From Lentisphaerales bacterium (GTDB lineage: Bacteria > Verrucomicrobiota > Lentisphaeria > Lentisphaerales > Lentisphaeraceae), in contig JAKVBD010000014.1 in the NCBI GenBank assembly GCA_022446985.1, positions 20,793 to 84,792 of the forward strand: a DNA stretch of 64,000 bases, written 5' to 3'. Under the pieces are notes generated by a model that saw only the letters and a list, made by a program, of their open reading frames with translations, was not told where the DNA came from and ran no database searches. Shown here one piece after another: positions 9,244 to 17,652 of this stretch (its first letter is position 1; each line of letters begins with the position of its first letter). A program made the position numbers and the translations under genes.

Positions 9244-10722
9244 ATGAAGAATTTTTACTGGGGAGATCTCCACAATCACAACGAAATAGGTTACGGCAAG
9301 GGATCTCTCGAACGCGCCTTTCGCATAGCTCAGAACTCACTGGATTTTTATGGGTTTACACCCCACGCTTTCTGGCCGGATATGCCCAAGAATGATCCTG
9401 AAACCCGCGATTACCATATCAAAGGTTTTACCAAAACCCGTGAGAATTGGGGACGTGTTAAAGACATCGTTAAAGAATACAACGTAGAGGATGAATTTGT
9501 AACTATTTTAGCCTATGAATGGCACTCCAATCAGTGGGGCGATTACTGTGTTTATTTCCCGGATGGAGAAGGCGAGATCTGCCGTGCCAAAGACCTCGAT
9601 ACTCTCAAAGAATTTGCTCTTGAAAAAGGCTGTTTTATTCTGCCGCATCATGTTGGCTATTATCAGTACTGTCGCAGTTTAAACTGGTCAGAGTTGGATA
9701 ACCGCGTTTCACCGGTGGTGGAAGTTTATTCTGAGCACGGAAACTCATTTGATTACCATTCTCATAAGACGATGATGACTCATAGTATGGGGGGAGTATC
9801 TAAACAACAAAGTGTCTGTGAAAATTTGAGAAAAGGGCTTACTATCGGTTTTATCTCAGATACCGATGACCACTGTGGCTACCCGGGAAATTATGGCGAA
9901 GGTTTAACTTGTATATTATCGGAATCACTTGACCGTGCATCAGTGCTTGAAGCTTTGCGCAATCGCCATTGCTATGCAGTCACTGGCGATAGGATTGAAG
10001 TTGACTTAAAGGTCAATGAAAAGTTCATGATGGGCGATATCCTTGAAACAGAAAAGCTCGATTTGGATTTTAGTGTTAAAGGTCAGAGTCCTATCAAGAT
10101 GGTAACTCTTTTCAAGAATAGTGAGCCTGTACAGTTTTGGACGCCTTATACAACGAGTCGAGATGAAGCCGACACTTCTTTACTTAAGTTGGAGTGGGGC
10201 TGGGATCGTTGTGATCCAGGGCAAACTCATGTCGATGTTACGACCTGGAAGCATAAAGTAAAGATCATTGATACGGAGATTGTCGACGTGAAACCTTGTC
10301 TGTGTGGAGGGGAGGGGTCTGTAACAGAAGAGAATCATTATTCATTTGACAAGAATTCTGTAGAAGTCAGTTCGTACACATCCCGTGGAAATATTAATCC
10401 TACTTCTGGAGTCGTTCTGGAAATTAATAATTCAGAGACTGCAAAAGCCATTTTTGAAATAGAAGCGACGCTGGAGAATGGTGAAACTTATAAGATCAAA
10501 AAAGAAGTAAATATGAGTGATCTGTTGAATCAAGACGTTCACTTCCCGATTTACGATTGTTTTGCAGCAGCTAAATTTAAGGTTCACAGTCTTGTTCCTG
10601 AGAAGCAATATAAGATGAAGGTGACTTATAGTCAGGCTGTTGAAAAAGGTGATTACTACTACCTGAAAGTAGAACAGGAAAACGGTCACATGGCCTGGTG
10701 TTCTCCAGTGTACATCCGTTAA
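9244..10722 (+). CDS. PHP-superfamily / DUF3604-like metal-dependent hydrolase
   Basis: 492 aa, cytoplasmic, with AGGAG seven bases before ATG. The N-terminus YWGDLHNHNEIG carries the PHP H-x-H motif (H10, H12), as in DUF3604 proteins, which begin with the same W-G-D-L-H-x-H pattern. Further probable metal ligands are in GFTPHAFW, ILPHHVGYY and SDTDDHCGYPG. The C-terminal third looks like a beta-sandwich. PHP enzymes hydrolyse phosphoesters using two or three metals. Its tight linkage with the cytoplasmic sulfatase suggests a two-step cleavage of a charged substrate, but the substrate is unknown. Confidence 0.7.
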   Translation: MKNFYWGDLHNHNEIGYGKGSLERAFRIAQNSLDFYGFTPHAFWPDMPKNDPETRDYHIKGFTKTRENWGRVKDIVKEYNVEDEFVTILAYEWHSNQWGDYCVYFPDGEGEICRAKDLDTLKEFALEKGCFILPHHVGYYQYCRSLNWSELDNRVSPVVEVYSEHGNSFDYHSHKTMMTHSMGGVSKQQSVCENLRKGLTIGFISDTDDHCGYPGNYGEGLTCILSESLDRASVLEALRNRHCYAVTGDRIEVDLKVNEKFMMGDILETEKLDLDFSVKGQSPIKMVTLFKNSEPVQFWTPYTTSRDEADTSLLKLEWGWDRCDPGQTHVDVTTWKHKVKIIDTEIVDVKPCLCGGEGSVTEENHYSFDKNSVEVSSYTSRGNINPTSGVVLEINNSETAKAIFEIEATLENGETYKIKKEVNMSDLLNQDVHFPIYDCFAAAKFKVHSLVPEKQYKMKVTYSQAVEKGDYYYLKVEQENGHMAWCSPVYIR

Positions 10723-10742
10723 TTTTTTTACATAAGGAAATA

Positions 10743-10810
10743 CTGGGATCGCTGAGCTCCAGCTCGGCTAAGGTTTTGTCCAATGCCGCAAAGGATTGCG
10801 GCGCGCCCAG
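10743..10810. repeat. Inverted pair of interspersed palindromes
   Basis: Two copies in opposite orientation: 10743-10770 (+, CTGGGATCGCTGAGC head) and 10782-10810 (-, which read on the minus strand begins CTGGGCGCGCCGCAAT). The second is nearly identical to the copy at 60730-60758. The pair fills most of the gap before the DUF1961 gene and leaves no room for a normal ribosome-binding site. An upstream ORF extension to 10796 is read out of the repeat. Confidence 0.7.
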
Positions 10811-10822
10811 CATAAGAACTAT

Positions 10823-11617
10823 ATGAAACACATTTTTACATTCCTAATTTTATTGACATACATCCAGGCTGAGACTGTTGTTCAAGAATACACTTTTGAT
10901 GACAATCAGCTTGATCAAGATTGGCATATTGAAGGCCCCGGAAAAGCTAATGTTAAAGGTAGCAAACTTATTCTTGAGCCTGAATTTTATGAAGATATGA
11001 AAGCCTTGATGAACGATGGTACAATATCTGAAGCAAATCTTCAGGAAGAATATGCTTCACATCTCACGAAAGCCTTTCAAACAAAAGGTTATGATCTTGA
11101 TAAATATTCGATAACAAGAGAAGGACAGTCGATCTTTCGCGGAGGTCATTTCAATATTTGGAATAAGCACAAGCACCCTGGAGACTTTGCCATAGAGTTT
11201 GATTTTAAAAGCTTGTCTCCAGCTTCACTTCAGATGATCATGTTTTGTGGTAATAGCCTCAAATATAAAGACATCTTCACAAACAATAGTCGCGTCGGTT
11301 TGGCGCAGGAGATCATGTACGGAGACATGACTCAGTACAGAATATCTTATTTTCACCCACAAAGGAAAACGGCAAACATGCGACGGGCTCCAGGGCGTCA
11401 GATGGTTGCTCAAGGCAAAGATATTGCGTCATTAGCTCCAGGAAAGGTGAATAAGTGCCGAATAGAGAGAAGAGGGGATAAAGTAAAGTATTTTGTTAAT
11501 GGCAAGCTATCGTTCGAGTATACCGACAAGAAACCTCTTAAAGGTGGTTATTGGGGCTTTCGCCTTATGGTTTGTGCCAAAGGCGAATATGATAATATCA
11601 AGATAATTAAGCTTTAA
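10823..11617 (+). CDS. Secreted DUF1961 (YesU-like) lectin-fold protein
   Basis: 264 aa from ATG 10823, giving a signal peptide MKHIFTFLILLTYIQA. I rejected the start at 10796 because it lies in the repeat and would bury the signal peptide. The mature protein resembles YesU/DUF1961 proteins, which have a concanavalin-like jelly-roll fold: FAIEFDFKSLSPASLQMIMF, a GDMTQYRISYFHPQ block, and GRQMVAQGKD followed by GGYWGFRLM. YesU lies in a Bacillus rhamnogalacturonan locus; a carbohydrate-binding or cleaving role here is inference. Its stop overlaps the stop of the convergent sigma factor gene by four bases. Confidence 0.65.
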   Translation: MKHIFTFLILLTYIQAETVVQEYTFDDNQLDQDWHIEGPGKANVKGSKLILEPEFYEDMKALMNDGTISEANLQEEYASHLTKAFQTKGYDLDKYSITREGQSIFRGGHFNIWNKHKHPGDFAIEFDFKSLSPASLQMIMFCGNSLKYKDIFTNNSRVGLAQEIMYGDMTQYRISYFHPQRKTANMRRAPGRQMVAQGKDIASLAPGKVNKCRIERRGDKVKYFVNGKLSFEYTDKKPLKGGYWGFRLMVCAKGEYDNIKIIKL

Positions 11618-12216
11618 CCGAGCTCGCGGTTCAGTTTACGGATTTCTTTAAACAGGCGTTCATTGATGCGCTTGCGGTATTTGTAAACTGAATTGCGTTT
11701 CAGGTCCAGCTTTTCGGCAATGACATCGCAATCGGTGCCTTTACTGAGTTCTGTAAAAACATTTTGAACACTTTCGCTAAAGTGATGTTTTACATTATCC
11801 CAGGCCATCGTGCAGATATAATTTTCCCATTCCTGATCAGCAATTTTCCCAATAGCAGATTCAGAGAAAGAATCATCGACGTCAGTTTTCTCACCAGTCT
11901 CATGCATTTTATCAAGGGAAAGCTGTTTATAAGCCTTGGTATCGATATAGTTACGCACTGAATTGACGGTAATGGTTCTTATCCAACCGCGAAAGTGACC
12001 GCGATTGGGATTGTAATTAAACTTGGGGATATTTTTCCAGATCTTAATCATGATGAGCTGGACAATTTCCTCGGCGTCGTTGTGACGCATGTTGAGTCCC
12101 TTAGTGATCATCATTATATATGGGCGGTAGTACTTGTTAAACTCGTCCCACGAAGAATCGTCGTATACATTTTTGACTCTCTGAAGCAGAGTCGGATTGG
12201 TAACCCATTCAGCCAT
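11614..12216 (-). CDS. ECF-type RNA polymerase sigma factor
   Basis: 200 aa, GAGGAG seven bases before ATG. Region sigma2 spans about 20-95 (WDEFNKYYRPYI, NDAEEIVQLIMIKIWKNI, then FRGWIRTITVNSVRNYI) and sigma4 about 135-195 (FTELSKGTDCDVIAEKLDLKRNSVYKYRKRINERL). It lacks an adjacent anti-sigma gene. It resembles the second ECF factor of this window (39812-40399): both start with a W-V-T-x-x-T-L-L-Q-R motif, typical of the PVC ECF groups that work with Ser/Thr kinases. No kinase gene is adjacent to this one. Confidence 0.85.
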   Translation of the reverse strand: MAEWVTNPTLLQRVKNVYDDSSWDEFNKYYRPYIMMITKGLNMRHNDAEEIVQLIMIKIWKNIPKFNYNPNRGHFRGWIRTITVNSVRNYIDTKAYKQLSLDKMHETGEKTDVDDSFSESAIGKIADQEWENYICTMAWDNVKHHFSESVQNVFTELSKGTDCDVIAEKLDLKRNSVYKYRKRINERLFKEIRKLNRELG

Positions 12217-12891
12217 ATAAATCTCCTCAGATACACTACTTTAACACATGTAAAGGCAACATATCAACTTTTGTGAAAGGTGAATACAGCTGAATTCGGT
12301 AAGATGGGACAGATTTAAGTAAAAAAGATTTATGGATACTCTTTCTTGTTTTGAATTATTCTAATTGTCTCTAAGTAAAGACAATTAAAAATATTAAATT
12401 TTTTAGTGTAACTAAAAACTGTGCGGGATTCATTCTTAATGATTCTAATCAATACCTATAAAAAACTACTATTAAATCAAAAAAAGTATGAAGTAACGCC
12501 CTTAAAAAGAAGCCGTCAGGATGGCTTATTTTTTAAAATTAATCAATAGATCTATTCGGAGTTGCTTTAGTTCTTCATGAAGCTTGTTGTTTCTGGAGGT
12601 GTAGTGTAATCTTTTTGAGATTTTTTTTTGGTAAATAGTCTATGTTTATTATTTTGTAGGACTTTGTGTTTGAATGATTTTAATGAGTAATAGATATCTG
12701 TTTTGTGTCGGTTTGCGATATTTGATGTCTTGGATATGATTTGGTTAATATTCTATGTTTATATAAATTCCACATATGGTATATATTTGCAATTAGCTGG
12801 TCTTTTAATTATTTTTTGTCATTAAGCAATTACATTAAAGTCTTTTTCTAAAGAGGCTTTGTAGAGTGTTTTTATAACTAAGGAATACTTG
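12217..12891. other. 675-bp AT-rich non-coding region between divergent genes
   Basis: No ORF of note on either strand. It should contain the promoters of the sigma factor (left) and of the hypothetical membrane protein (right). A bidirectional terminator-like hairpin sits in the middle (12510-12534), which has no obvious gene to terminate, so a small RNA on one or the other side is possible. A second inverted repeat, TTTTTAGTgtaACTAAAAA, lies near 12400-12418. Confidence 0.5.
12510..12534. terminator. Bidirectional terminator-like hairpin in non-coding DNA
   Basis: AAGCCGTC/GATGGCTT forms a stem of seven to eight pairs (one G-T) with a tiny loop. It is followed on the plus strand by ATTTTTT and on the minus strand by CTTTTT. 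No annotated gene ends here. Confidence 0.5.
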
Positions 12892-14019
12892 ATGAAACGA
12901 AATAATAATCGACATAATAGACGATCTTCGGTAAAGAAGAAGTCGTCATCTAAAGGCCTGGTCATAGGCTTGTCAACTCTCTTAATTGCGGGTGTTGCTG
13001 GTCTCACATATACTATGAAGCTGCTTAAACATGAAAGTAAGCAAGAAAAAGTTTCTGTTAAGAGTGAGCAAAAGCCTCAATTTGAAACAAAGTTGACTGT
13101 TGAAGAGGATGTTATTCTAGAGAAAGAGACAGTTTCCCCAGCTTCTTTAAAGCCTGTAGCAGAAGTGATAGAAGACTCTAAGTCAGAAACACCAATGTAT
13201 GGCGCAAATATACTGAAGGTTAAGGATGAGGTAGCTGCTGTTAAGCCGGATATAGATGAAGTTGATCATTCAGTTTGTAAGAAATTAGGCTATTGTATTC
13301 ATAAAGCGAAAGAAGAGGGTTTGGAGGATGAAGCCAACTTCAAAAAGGAAGTTGTAACCCGAATCACAGATTTAGATGAATTAAAGACAAAAATCAAGCC
13401 TTTGATGAAGGATAAGAAGCTGGAAGAAGTGATTCAGTATCTTGATTCTTTTGAAGGCGAGGAACAGACTCAGGTAGCGAAGCTTAAACGGATTATACAA
13501 TTACAGATTTTTGCCCGAGATAAAATTGAAGATGCTCGTCAGCCTCTAGTGAGTCTTAGTAAAAACCCTAAGAAAGAAATCTTAATTGATTACGAGGCAA
13601 TTGCCAGAGAGGAAAAAAGAAGAAAGACAATTGAGCGCCAGTTAAGACTACATAATGATATCGTCGATATTGGCATGGATAAGCTCATTGTTTTTAACAA
13701 TAAAACAGCTGTGATCAAATACAGTAAACTGATTAAAGCCTGTGAAAATAGGGCCAGTAAGTTTTTTGAAGTTAGAAAACAACGAGCGGTTGACTTCCTA
13801 GATGAACAAAAAGCTAGTATAAGTATCATTCCACACAATAATCAAAAGGTAAAAATCAGACGTGGTGGTGGTACTATTTGTCAGGTTTATTATGGCACCT
13901 CACACAAAGATGAGTACGGTTATGCGCATGAGAGAAGAAATATCGGGTATATACTCACTTACGATTTAAAACCGCTTCCACCCGGGCCCGTCGCTGGTGG
14001 CGGAGGGGGCGGTTGTTGA
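12892..14019 (+). CDS. Hypothetical single-pass membrane protein with Gly6-Cys C-terminus
   Basis: 375 aa from ATG 12892 (AAGGA upstream; the preceding TTG is less likely). Not recognised. Residues 1-20 are very basic (KRNNNRHNRRSSVKKK), then one hydrophobic helix (about 21-41, GLVIGLSTLLIAGVAGLTY), then a Lys/Glu-rich, probably helical and partly disordered region to about 300. The last 60 residues contain IRRGGGTICQVYYG and end LPPGPVAGGGGGGC. The GC-rich codons of this tail stand out from the AT-rich gene. The Gly-Cys end could be a sorting or attachment signal, but this is speculation. A terminator follows at 14075. Confidence 0.6.
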   Translation: MKRNNNRHNRRSSVKKKSSSKGLVIGLSTLLIAGVAGLTYTMKLLKHESKQEKVSVKSEQKPQFETKLTVEEDVILEKETVSPASLKPVAEVIEDSKSETPMYGANILKVKDEVAAVKPDIDEVDHSVCKKLGYCIHKAKEEGLEDEANFKKEVVTRITDLDELKTKIKPLMKDKKLEEVIQYLDSFEGEEQTQVAKLKRIIQLQIFARDKIEDARQPLVSLSKNPKKEILIDYEAIAREEKRRKTIERQLRLHNDIVDIGMDKLIVFNNKTAVIKYSKLIKACENRASKFFEVRKQRAVDFLDEQKASISIIPHNNQKVKIRRGGGTICQVYYGTSHKDEYGYAHERRNIGYILTYDLKPLPPGPVAGGGGGGC

Positions 14020-14033
14020 AACTAGTCCACTTT

Positions 14034-14049
14034 TTGAACGGTCGTTCAA
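14034..14049. promoter_or_regulatory. Palindrome TTGAACG GT CGTTCAA
   Basis: Seven-base perfect arms around GT, 15 bases after the stop of the Gly-Cys protein and upstream of the terminator at 14075. The form is that of an operator of a TetR-like dimer, although it could also fold as a hairpin in the transcript. No regulator gene is nearby. Confidence 0.35.
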
Positions 14050-14074
14050 TAAAAAAATGATTTTCATCATGATT

Positions 14075-14108
14075 GCCAGTTTCATATTTTTTGAGGCTGG
14101 CTTTTTTA
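14075..14108 (+). terminator. Rho-independent terminator after the Gly-Cys protein
   Basis: GCCAG ... CTGGC stem (14075-14079 with 14097-14101), followed by a run of seven T. It separates 12892-14019 from the next two genes. Confidence 0.65.
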
Positions 14109-14131
14109 TTAATTAGTAAGCATTGAGCATT

Positions 14132-14569
14132 ATGAATAAATCAACATTAACGTTTTACACTGTGCTGGTTTGCCTAATGCTGGCTCAGTTAGGGAAGTTG
14201 ATTAAAGCTGAGAGTTTAATTCGTCAGCAAAGCTTAGAGCAGTCTTCATTTGTCACTTGGTCTTTTTTACAGACCATACCTTCAATGTATAATGGCTCGA
14301 ATGCCATCTGGATTAGTGAATTTCCTTATAATGATGAGGAGTTCAATGATATAGCAAAAGGTCTGTATGATTTCGATAAAATCCAGATTAATCATTATCC
14401 ACTCCGAGTACTTACGTTTAATGACCGGAGTAGCGTTATGAGTAGTGCAACTTCGACGATTTATGTGCGTTCGCGTTTCAAAGATCACCAGTTAGTGGTG
14501 GCGTATCAAACTAAGATCAAAAATAAGACTTTAGTTTTGGAGAAGAAAAATATTGCTTTATTTAAGTAG
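14132..14569 (+). CDS. Hypothetical membrane-anchored protein
   Basis: 145 aa from ATG 14132 (the TTG at 14123 is an alternative). Not recognised. An N-terminal hydrophobic segment (FYTVLVCLMLAQLGKLI) acts as a signal anchor or signal peptide. The rest is soluble, with an aromatic-rich stretch around WISEFPYNDEEF and a C-terminal beta-strand pattern (STIYVRSRFKDHQLVVAY). It overlaps the next gene by 17 bases, so the two probably work together; the partner is a polytopic membrane protein. Confidence 0.55.
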   Translation: MNKSTLTFYTVLVCLMLAQLGKLIKAESLIRQQSLEQSSFVTWSFLQTIPSMYNGSNAIWISEFPYNDEEFNDIAKGLYDFDKIQINHYPLRVLTFNDRSSVMSSATSTIYVRSRFKDHQLVVAYQTKIKNKTLVLEKKNIALFK

Positions 14570-15377
14570 AATTAATGCATTTAAAGTTGTTCTTCTGGGG
14601 CTATTACTTTCATGGTTTATAAAAGGACCAGTTTTTTATTTTGAGTATGTCAACGAAACAATCTTTGTTGAAAAAGTCCACATAGACTTCTTTCCGGATG
14701 TTTTTGTCAGTCCATATATCTGCTGTTTTTTTTATTATTTACCTCTTGTAACCCTGCCAATTCTTTTGCTTAGGAATTCTCTTTCTCACAGGAGCGTTTC
14801 AATTGTCACAGCTCTCATTTTTACTTTGTCATCATTCGTACTCATGCAGCATCAGTCGACTTATAACGATGCTACTTTTGTCGTCTCATTTTGGGTGGCT
14901 TCATGGTTGTTTTGGTATGCGTTGAATATTCAGGCGGATGAAAGCTTTCTTAAAAAGCATGCAAGGAGGTTAGGCAAGGTTATTATCTCTGTTATCTTTC
15001 TGGGAGGTTTTATCGGCAAATGTACCAGTGAATGGTGGTCAGGAACAGCACTTTTTGGAATCTATGAAAATTTCTTTAATCACTGGCCATTTACCTGGTT
15101 AAAAAGTGAATTCAGTCGAGAAGCTCAGCAGTATACCCTAGGAGTGTTATCGAAAGTTCTTATTTGTGTAGAGTTAATAATAACCAGCAGCATTTTATGG
15201 AAGGATAAATTTTATTATCGAGTGGCTCCTTGTCTTATCTTTGGCATTACCTTTTTTCGTGGCTGGCAGATTCTCTCAGTGATTGGCCCCTTACTCTTTT
15301 TGATTGCTACTATTTATTTTTTGAGCAAAGAGAGAAGATTTGAAAGTAGTAGTGATAATGAAAATTTGGCTAGCTGA
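14553..15377 (+). CDS. Polytopic membrane protein (about 7-8 TM segments), possibly HTTM-like
   Basis: 274 aa from TTG 14553, preceded by GGAGAAG (14539-14545); no ATG occurs early in the frame. Hydrophobic segments are spread through the whole chain, starting AFKVVLLGLLLSWFI, ICCFFYYLPLVTLPILLL and VTALIFTLSSFVLM. A soluble loop FIGKCTSEWWSGTALFGIY lies in the centre. The size and topology recall HTTM or DoxX-like proteins, but I see no diagnostic motif. Co-transcribed with the upstream 145-aa protein. Function unknown. Confidence 0.55.
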   Translation: MLYLSRINAFKVVLLGLLLSWFIKGPVFYFEYVNETIFVEKVHIDFFPDVFVSPYICCFFYYLPLVTLPILLLRNSLSHRSVSIVTALIFTLSSFVLMQHQSTYNDATFVVSFWVASWLFWYALNIQADESFLKKHARRLGKVIISVIFLGGFIGKCTSEWWSGTALFGIYENFFNHWPFTWLKSEFSREAQQYTLGVLSKVLICVELIITSSILWKDKFYYRVAPCLIFGITFFRGWQILSVIGPLLFLIATIYFLSKERRFESSSDNENLAS

Positions 15378-15453
15378 TTCGAGTGTTGTCTAAAACAAAA
15401 ATGTGCAATATCAAAAGGCTTAGTGCCATATTAAAAAGAGGTTCGATATTGAT

Positions 15454-15471
15454 TGCTCTTTTGAAAGAGCA
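15454..15471. terminator. Hairpin between convergent genes
   Basis: TGCTCTTT/AAAGAGCA perfect eight-base arms with a two-base loop, placed between the ends of the membrane protein gene and the AraC gene. There is no T-run on either side, so a terminator role is only suggested by position. Confidence 0.3.
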
Positions 15472-15518
15472 TAGACATAATGAACAATTGAATTTTACTC
15501 TAAAAATGAAAGGGCCGT

Positions 15519-16253
15519 TTAATGACTGTGCTTCTTTATGTATTTTAAGGGTGTTATCCCGATAAATTTTTTGAAGTGTAAGTTAAACGCACTTTGATCG
15601 TAAAACCCCAGTTCTGTTGAGACTTCAATTATCGTGACATTTTTTGTGAGAAGAAGCTCACAGGCTTTGAGGACCTTTAATTTAAGAATGTACTGATGCG
15701 GAGTTGTCTTAAAGACTTCTTTAAAGCGGTTTTCGAATTGTCGCACGGATAGGCCAACTTCACTGGCGAGAACTTTGTTAGATATTTTTTTCGTATAATT
15801 TTCGCGAATATAATCCAGGGCTTTACCTATTTCTCCAAGAGGGCGCATGAGTTTTCCGGAGTTTTCATAGGTTTGCATTATACCATATAATCCAAGGACT
15901 TTCCCTGCTTTGTTTACAAGGGGAACCTTAGTTGTTACAAACCAGTCGAGGTCTCCAAGGTAATTCGGGAAAAGCTCAACAATACTTTCTTTTGTCTCAC
16001 CTGAGTCCATGACCTGCAGATCATCTTTGCGGTATTGTTCTGCAAGTTCTGTGCTGTGAATACTGAAGTCATCCTGGGCATTGCACAGCTCTTCTACACT
16101 GGAAAATCCACAGTGCTCTGCCAGTAACAGGTTACACCAGACGAGTTCACATTGACGGTTTTTGAGAAAGCATAAGATGCCTTTGATATCTTGATGGGCA
16201 CGCAGCAGCTCTTTAGAAATTATGCAGTCATCTAAAAAATCTAAGTTTGTCAT
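15519..16253 (-). CDS. AraC-family regulator with N-terminal PAS domain
   Basis: 244 aa from ATG 16253 (GGTGA eight bases upstream; GTG 16268 is the alternative). The N-terminal half reads as a PAS sensor (KGILCFLKNRQCELVWCN ... WFVTTKVPLVNKAGKVLGLYG). The C-terminal half is a double helix-turn-helix of the AraC type (KISNKVLASEVGLSVRQFENRFKEVF and IIEVSTELGFYDQSAFNLHF). It is divergent from the Gfo/Idh-epimerase operon across 215 bases and is the natural candidate to control it. The effector is not identifiable. Confidence 0.85.
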   Translation of the reverse strand: MTNLDFLDDCIISKELLRAHQDIKGILCFLKNRQCELVWCNLLLAEHCGFSSVEELCNAQDDFSIHSTELAEQYRKDDLQVMDSGETKESIVELFPNYLGDLDWFVTTKVPLVNKAGKVLGLYGIMQTYENSGKLMRPLGEIGKALDYIRENYTKKISNKVLASEVGLSVRQFENRFKEVFKTTPHQYILKLKVLKACELLLTKNVTIIEVSTELGFYDQSAFNLHFKKFIGITPLKYIKKHSH

Positions 16254-16468
16254 TTCTTTATTCACCAATAATTATTCAGTTATATTTAACTCAAATACAA
16301 GTTTAATATATTGCGACATTAAGATTTATCTTTAAACGCCATTTTCTTTTAAAGTTGCGTTATTCTCCTAAAAATTATAATTATTTGCCAAGTGAAAGCG
16401 ACCTCTTATTCTTATTTTAATGATATAAACTCAGAATTTGTTCTACATATAAAAATTAGGAGAAGAGG

Positions 16469-17650
16469 ATGGTCACAGTAAATAATTCAAAGAAAAAATA
16501 CAATGTAGCTATAGTCGGCTTAAGTTTTGGCGCCGAGTTTATCCCGATATATCAAGCTCACGAGAATGCTAATATGTACGCTATCTGTCAGCGAAATGAA
16601 GAAAGCCTGAATAAAATCGGCGATACTTACGGAGTTGAAAAACGCTACACTGATTTTGAAGATGTCATTAATGATCCAAATGTTGATATTGTTCATATAA
16701 ATACTCCGCCATTTATGCATGCCGATCAATCAGTTGCCGCATTGAATGCCGGTAAACATACAGCCTGTACTATTCCTATGGCCATGTCTGTTGAAGACTG
16801 CAAGCGCATCGTTGATGCTCAGGAAGAATCCGGCAAGACTTATATGATGATGGAAACGGTGGTTTACAGTCGCGAGTTTCTTTATGTTAAGGAGCTTTAC
16901 GACAAGGATGAGTTAGGTAAATTACAATTTTTACGTTCTTCGCATCAGCAGGATATGGCTGGCTGGCCGAGCTACTGGGAAGGACTTCCTCCGATGTACA
17001 ATGCAACGCATGCCGTGTCTCCAACTCTGGCAATTGGTGGCAACGAAGCCGAGTCAGTCCAGTGCATTGGTTCTGGAACAATTGATGAATCAATGCATGC
17101 TCAGTATGGCTCGCCATTTTGTATGGAGTCAGCTCATATTAAATTTAAAGATTCTGACCTTTATGCCGAAGTGACTCGTTCGCTTTTTGACGTAGCACGT
17201 CAGTACCGCGAAAGTTTTGATGTTCATGCTTCGAAGAAATCTTTCGAATGGAGTCTGATTGAGGATGACGGGCATATTATCCATACTGGTGAAAGCCCGC
17301 AAAGAGTAGAAGTTCCTGATTATGCTCATCGCTTACCTGAAAGCATTGCTCACTTTACCACTAAAGGTGTTTACGACGATGAAAATGAACACCTGTCTTT
17401 TACGCAAGGTGGAGGTCATGGCGGATCTCACCCACATCTGGTCCATGAATTTTTAGACGCTTTGTTGAACGGGCGCGAGCCTTATCCTAATGCCAGACAA
17501 GGTGCAAATATCACTTGCTCTGGAATTCTAGCTCACGAATCAGCTCTTAAAGGTGGTGAAAAGATTATGCTTCCAGAATGGACTTTTACGAAGAATTCTT
17601 CGACTAAGAATTTAGTTGAAATAAATCCAGAGTTAGCTCTTTCAAAATAA
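16469..17650 (+). CDS. Gfo/Idh/MocA-family protein with a changed EKP motif
   Basis: 393 aa, excellent ribosome-binding site (AGGAGAAGAGG). Rossmann NAD(P)-binding start YNVAIVGLSFGAEFI, then the family's D-V-x-x-x-x-T-P-P-x-x-H block (VDIVHINTPPFMH). The usual G-K-x-V-x-x-E-K-P, whose Lys is catalytic in glucose-fructose oxidoreductase relatives, reads GKHTACTIPMA here: T101-I102-P103 replace E-K-P. It therefore belongs to a variant subfamily and may use another residue or may not be an ordinary oxidoreductase. Likely substrate is a sugar or inositol. The epimerase gene starts two bases after its stop. Confidence 0.85.
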   Translation: MVTVNNSKKKYNVAIVGLSFGAEFIPIYQAHENANMYAICQRNEESLNKIGDTYGVEKRYTDFEDVINDPNVDIVHINTPPFMHADQSVAALNAGKHTACTIPMAMSVEDCKRIVDAQEESGKTYMMMETVVYSREFLYVKELYDKDELGKLQFLRSSHQQDMAGWPSYWEGLPPMYNATHAVSPTLAIGGNEAESVQCIGSGTIDESMHAQYGSPFCMESAHIKFKDSDLYAEVTRSLFDVARQYRESFDVHASKKSFEWSLIEDDGHIIHTGESPQRVEVPDYAHRLPESIAHFTTKGVYDDENEHLSFTQGGGHGGSHPHLVHEFLDALLNGREPYPNARQGANITCSGILAHESALKGGEKIMLPEWTFTKNSSTKNLVEINPELALSK

Positions 17651-17652
17651 CT

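Noticed and set aside
15383..15565. Short ORF (60 codons) between the membrane protein and AraC genes
   Set aside because: No ribosome-binding site, runs into the convergent AraC gene, contains the 15454-15471 hairpin, and shows no protein-like pattern.
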